From assembly GCF_964204645.1 (NCBI RefSeq), contig NC_134028.1:15863263-15927262 (forward strand): a stretch of 64,000 bases of DNA. Direction: 5' to 3'. The translations under genes and the position numbers were made by a program. Positions 59,250 to 64,000 of the stretch are shown here, in pieces (positions within the stretch are counted from its first letter, which is position 1; each line of letters starts with the position of its first letter). The DNA is from Tubulanus polymorphus. Taxonomy: Eukaryota; Nemertea; Palaeonemertea; Tubulaniformes; Tubulanidae. The notes beneath the pieces are model-generated. The model had not been told where the DNA came from. It saw only the letters and a list, made by a program, of their open reading frames with translations, and did no database searches.

Positions 59250-61198
59250 TTTCTGCGAAAAACTTTACGTCGGATCCGAATCCGAAGTGCACGATCTGCG
59301 CTGTGCGATGTAAAACGTTTCCTAGAGCCCCATGACAATCATGGAAGTGATGAAGATGTCACTATATGTGATATGCCTCGTACCACTAAATGGCGAAGAC
59401 GCCAACAACAACAACAACAACAGCAGCAGCAGGAGGATGAACAGGAACTTGAATCAGGTAATTTAGATTTCTTTAGTTAAGCCTAACTACTGCATGAGGT
59501 CCACTGCATTATTTTAAAAAAAAGTATTGCCAGACTACCAGATAGGTCCAGATTTCACGAAATAGAGACTTTCAAAAAACATGTTCAAAAAATATCCAGA
59601 AATTTTCTGCCATTTGTAGTGTACTTCGTCTAATAAACGATTATTACTAAAGTTGTTTTTTAATTTATGAGCGATAGTTCACGCTTGCATAATGCTAAAA
59701 AAACCGCTCCGTGGACGCTTGGAAACGTGGCTATGATGTCATCACCTATCCATTATCATAACAAAATGTAGGTGGCGCCACGTTACGGGCGGCAAAAGCC
59801 GTTTATCAGCATTACGCGAGCATATGCTAGGTAAACTATCGCTGATAGATGAAAACACAGACCAATTCATGATTTATTGGTGAATGCAAATTGGTTATTG
59901 AACAAATTGATGCATAATATTAACAGATAAATTGATTATAAACAAAATGACGGACCAAAAGGCTGCGCGGAGAGCATGTGTGACAGACAGTAGTGGTAAT
60001 TTTTAAATATTTTCTTGCCAACTAAGCATTCCGAACCCAAGCGTGCTACATGCCTATGGTACGGAAACGATCTTGTCTGGTAACACTGAAAAGGGTCAAA
60101 AGGTTCTTGAAAAGTTGAATGATGGCTTTGTAATTTGAAATATGCTAAGGGAAATGGACATTTTGCCAAGCTGTTTGGGGATATTTCTCTTTAACTTTGT
60201 CTGTGCTTAGTACAAGACATGAATTCAGTGAAGTTACAATGTTGCTTTATTTCCATGTTTAATTAATTTTTTTATAGAAAAAAGTCCTTCCTCATCCTTG
60301 CAACAACTGACACAATCATCTTCTGAGGCTGTTCAAGATGAAGAATGTCAAGCACCATCAATATCCTGTGATGTTGATAATGAATGTAATGCATTTTCAA
60401 GTGATCAATGTGTAAGTCAGCACTACTTTACATTCAAGATGCTTCTATTTGTGATTTAAAGTATCAATACTTGTAAGTTATAAATGCGTTACCTTGTTTT
60501 ATTATACTTTTTCAGAAAATGATGCCCGAGATTGGTGAAATATTCCATGTGATCGAAGAGTTACAAAATCATGATAATTATGCAGAGCAAAATCGAGAGT
60601 TTGGTGTAAGTTTAGTGATATATGTACATAGGCCTACAGTACTAAGATTTTAGTAGCAATTACAGTCAACACCAAATTTTCTAATGAAATCTCACGATTT
60701 GAACTTTTAAAATTAATGCGACTTATGTGAAAATGCAACTTATATACATAGTATAGTTTTATAAGGTATAAAGAAGAAAAAAATAGATCAAAATAATTAT
60801 ACGAATCATGTTACGACAAATTCCATGACGGCTTAAGCGGGGCTGACTGTGTAGTGTTGTGGTAATTGTTACATATAAAGTAAGGGTGAAAATGCCCATT
60901 CATGTGATATTGGCCTCTGTAAACTGGAACACCCTTTTTGTAATCAAGCAATAGATGGTGGGATTATATTGACTGGTCTTTATTTATTGTAAAAAGTAGA
61001 AATATTAAACTTGAAAATGAAATAAGAACATTATGATTTCTTTTGATTTAGCTTGATGAAAATCCAGTGATTGATCAGCCTGTTGTAAATCCAATTAATG
61101 ATGAAAACCTCGAGGTATATGATTATCGACCATTTTCTCGAACTGATAAAGTGCCCAACTACAATGATTTAATTCTTTTTTGTTTTTCATTTTTATAG
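59250..61198 (+). CDS. CACTA-like transposase gene, 5' exons
   Basis: Four exons join in frame to the long exon at 61199: 59250-59457 (LRRIRIRSARSALCDVKRFL, then DEDVTICDMP and poly-Gln), 60278-60411 (Ser/Glu/Asp-rich), 60516-60605 (KMMPEIGEIFHVIEELQNHD) and 61052-61114. Boundaries are TTTATAG/GTAATT, TTATAG/GTAAGT, TTTCAG/GTAAGT and TTTAG/GTATAT, with matching phases. The acidic low-complexity N-terminus before the transposase domain is usual for this family. The true start is uncertain: an ATG at 59034 opens the same frame but runs into a TAG at 59247. Confidence 0.75.
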
Positions 61199-63255
61199 AA
61201 TGGGGAGTTTGATATGCCTCTCTACGAGGGAGCGAGCATAACAGTCGGTGAATCGGCGCTACTAATACTTTCATACACGTTACGGCATACCTTTTGTTAC
61301 TAATTCAAATTTTGTTGCCTGAGCGATGTAACATTACGTGGACTAAGTTTCTGTTTTTGAAGCAGTTTCAACGAGCGCTTAATCTGCAAGAACTATGCGA
61401 AGTTCATTTCTTCTGCGGGCAGTGTAGCCAATATATAGTACCACAAGGTGCGGACACCGGGGAAAGTTGTGACCAGTGTGGAACCACTTTTAATGAGGAT
61501 GATTCCCTTAAGTTGGGTAATTTTTACATATATCTTCCCCTTGCGACGCAGTTGAGAGAACTTTTTATTGAAGAAAATTTGATGGACGAGGTTTTACATT
61601 ATAAAGCTGAACACACTAACAATGAAAATTATTGTGATCTAATTGATGGAGATCTTCGTAAAACAATACCTGTTCTCCATCAGTTAGATAGCATTTCTTT
61701 ACTATGGAATGCAGATGGTGTTCCAATTTTCAAATCTAGTAAATTTAGTATTTGGCCTATTCAGTGTACAATCAATGAACTCCCTCCTAAGATACGGAAA
61801 AAACATGTTTTATTGTGTGGTCTTTGGTTTGGCACTGAAAAACCAGTTATGAATGGAAATTTCTTAAAACGTTTTGTTGATGAAAGTATTTCATTGGAGA
61901 CAGAAGGTCTTGATTGGGTTGACCAAAATGGTAGAAATCACAATACTAAAATTGTAAATCTTCTCTGTTCCTGTGATTCGCCTGCCAGAGCAATGCTGCA
62001 GCATTTTAAGCAGTATAATGGTTTTTACGGTTGCCCATACTGCCTTCATGAAGGGGAACGCGCAGTAGATAATGGCAATGCCAGAATTTACCCACTTAAC
62101 TACCCGCTGCCCCCTTTACGTAATCCACTTGATACAGTTGCCCATGCGACGGAAGCAATCGAATCTGGCCGTGCAGTGTTTGGTGTCAAAGGACCCTCAG
62201 ATTTGATTTTGCTGCCATCTTTCAACCTGATAGAAAGTTTCACAGGTGAATATTTACACAGTATTTGTTTAGGCGTTATCAGAAAATTCTTGGCTGAGTG
62301 GTGCGAGACCGCAAATGCTGAGTACTATATTGGAAACAAGATTATTCAAATCGATAACCGCCTCCAGTCAATTAAACCTCCAATGGAGGTCACTCGCTTG
62401 CCTCGGAGTCTTGTCGAGAGGAAATTTTGGAAGGGAAATGAATTCAGTGCATTTCGTTTATATTCCCCTGTCATTTTATCTGGTATTTTACCAAATGTCT
62501 ACCTTAGTCATTGGCTTTTATTTGTCTCAGGTATTACTTTATTGAATGGTACTTCAGTTTCAGAAGTTCATATCAGCCAAGCAGACATTATGATAAAAAA
62601 ATTCATTTTGAATATTCCAGATCTTTATCATAGAAATTTATTGACTTTTAATACACATCTTGCTCTTCATTTGCCCGACTGTGTTAGGCGATGTGGACCT
62701 TTATGGTCTACATCATCATTTGTATTTGAAGGGTTTGCCGGGAAACTGAAGAGTTTCATTCATGGTACTCAAGGAGTCCATTCACAAATAACACGATCTT
62801 TCATCTTGTTAAAATTTATTAGCAGGCTTTCAAGTAGGTGTTTAAGGGATGAAACTAGTGCATCTGTTTTGAAATTTTATAATGACCTATTGAGAGGATA
62901 CCCCCTTGTCAAAAATCATGACACTAATAATAATACAACCTTCTTTGGTGCTTGTAAAACCACCAATCTCAATGGTATTCAAAAGTCAGCTATAGAGAGA
63001 TTTTTAGATTTTCAGTTTGAGAAAGATGTTGCACATTTCTTTAATCGCTGTACATATGGCGGTAGATTGTATAGTACTGCATCTTATGATGAAAATAAGA
63101 GACGATGCAATTCGTATGTTTTACATGGTAATAATGTTTTTAAAATTCAAAACATTGTCAAAATTGCACCAACCTGCCAGTGCATTGTAGATTGTGGATG
63201 TGAAACTTATACATTATTTCTAGGCAGTCATATAAATGTTAAAAAGTATTCATAA
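61199..63255 (+). CDS. CACTA-like (Tnp2/Transposase_21-type) transposase, main exon
   Basis: The exon begins after TTTATAG in phase 0: NGEFDMPLYEGASITVGESA and LSYTLRH; the frame then breaks near 61285 and a 650-codon uninterrupted stretch follows. This contains a zinc ribbon (CGQCSQYI...CDQCG, near residues 41-68), NADGVPIFKSSKFSIWPIQC with a probable catalytic Asp, GLWFGTEKPVMN, SCDSPARAMLQHFKQYNGFY with a second probable Asp, YLHSICLGVIRKFLAEW, PPMEVTRLPRSL, and GPLWSTSSFVFEGF with the candidate catalytic Glu. The order matches the Tnp2-like transposase of CACTA/EnSpm elements in animals. The break looks like a small deletion of about ten codons. Confidence 0.88.
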
Positions 63256-63445
63256 CGAGACGCAGACTGTGGCACTATTGGTAATTATATACTCATGGGT
63301 GATGATGAAGGGCAGCTAAAAGCTGTGTCCCCAGACCAAATTGGGAGGAAATGTATCTTTCTTCCTTCGTTTTTCGAAACTAGATTTAATTATGCATACA
63401 TTCCATTGCCATATGATGTTGAGTGTGATTGACAGGCTTATTTTT

Positions 63446-63545
63446 AGCCCACTTGGACTTAAGTCCCAGCGGGCTATTGCGTTCACTTTTCGTCCTTCCA
63501 TCTGTGGACGGAATCAAGTTATTTTGGGAATTATGAAGATGCTTC
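63446..63545 (+). repeat. Third hairpin-headed family, head fragment
   Basis: TTTTTAGCCCACTTGGACTT with inverse AAGTCCCAGCGGGCTA and 'ttgcgttcacttttcgtcc', as at 27665 and 32608. The body is interrupted by a SINE at 63546 and resumes at about 63706 ('cagcccaaaaactggtcc'). A second head begins at 63789, in tandem, and runs on toward the window end. Confidence 0.85.
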
Positions 63546-63705
63546 AATGGATCATCCTCCCTCGGCAAGGATTCGAACCTGAAGGCATCGGTACACTCAG
63601 CCACGGCACGAACCCTTGCAACACTAGACCGGGTGCGCAGGTACATGCGCAGCTTTGCTGCACGAAAACTTCTGGTACCAATCAGATTGCTCGTTGTATA
63701 ATCAG
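63546..63705 (-). mobile_element. tRNA-derived SINE
   Basis: On the - strand an A box (TGGCTGAGTGTACC) and an exact B box (GGTTCGAATCC) stand about 20 nt apart, as in a tRNA-derived pol III promoter, preceded by 'caagggttcgtgccg'. It interrupts the body of the hairpin-family element between 'gatgcttcaa' and 'cagcccaaaaac', which are adjacent-order words in the intact copies, so it is an insertion. Confidence 0.65.
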
Positions 63706-64000
63706 CCCAAAAACTGGTCCGGCCAGATTCACTTGATAGCCAACTCGCTATCTATTTGTTTGACTTAGTCAGCACTTTTTACATATCTTTAGCCCACTTG
63801 GGACATAAGTCCCATCGGGCTATTGCGTTCACTTTTTGTCTGTCCATTCGTTGTTTGCCAAAATCGTACTTTTTACACATTTTGAGGAATTTTTGCATGT
63901 AGTAAATAGCTAAAAACTGGTCAAGTGTTTATCAAATTTTGAGTCATACATTTTTATGGACCCCTTATTGAATACTTTTTATTGATTGTTTAGCCTTCAA

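Noticed and set aside
1-64000. CRISPR arrays, bacterial operons, rRNA or complete tRNA genes
   Set aside because: The window is eukaryotic, and no regular spacer array, rRNA core or full cloverleaf was seen.

Overview
This is a stretch of animal (metazoan) nuclear genome: AT-rich, intron-rich and crowded with transposable elements. The only conserved host gene I can recognise is the exocyst subunit EXOC7 (Exo70) on the + strand. Five short exons (11886-11945, 26619-26657, 26747-26876, 42155-42220, 46293-46413) join in frame across introns of about 14.7, 0.09, 15.3 and 4.1 kb. They cover only the middle of the protein; neither end is identifiable here. The mix of mobile elements (DIRS-like, Penelope-like, CR1/Jockey-type LINEs, CACTA-like transposase, hairpin-headed elements with ~150 bp core repeats) suggests an aquatic invertebrate. 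I cannot assign a phylum.

Layout. 1-545: small inverted-repeat element. 770-4420: decayed LINE on the - strand. 5040-5310: fragment of a 150-bp core repeat. 5365-9146: decayed multi-exon gene on the - strand from a recurrent invertebrate family (core GGPDHR...ARTAP...NPAERIM), with an exact 554-bp tandem duplication. 9162-11236: element with ACACATGTG arrays. 11886: first EXOC7 exon. 12116-12740: degenerate tandem repeat. 13180-20600: DIRS-like tyrosine-recombinase retrotransposon, split by a 2.9-kb element with long terminal inverted repeats (16837-19758). 20830-22240: hairpin plus 145-bp satellite. 23408-25420: inverted-repeat pair and a second hairpin-headed repeat family. 26619-26876: two EXOC7 exons. 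27387-28905 and 32608-33845: third hairpin-headed family. 35070-35420: LINE 3' end. 36697-39865: 3.2-kb element with ~0.4-kb inverted arms. 40019-40423: unrecognised coding-like exon (-). 42155-42220: EXOC7 exon. 42270-45510: second, larger ACACATGTG element with a nested repeat. 46293-46413: last recognised EXOC7 exon. 47300-48140: LINE and GIY-YIG fragments. 50361-53692: second copy of the 2.9-kb element, containing Penelope-like and LINE insertions. 53720-56100: RT fragment, palindromic element, 31-bp minisatellite and a long GTGCACTT hairpin. 56844-63255: divergent pair of a coiled-coil/BEN-domain gene (-) and a CACTA-like transposase gene (+). 63446-64000: hairpin-family copies with a tRNA-derived SINE.

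The two most interesting signals are as follows. (1) Three hairpin-headed repeat families with different sequences share one layout (terminal hairpin, then a tandem ~145-157 bp core), and each core carries an AGGGGGC box resembling the CTCF core site. (2) The BEN/transposase pair looks like a two-gene autonomous transposon. Nothing here was checked against a database: family names rest on motifs read from translations.
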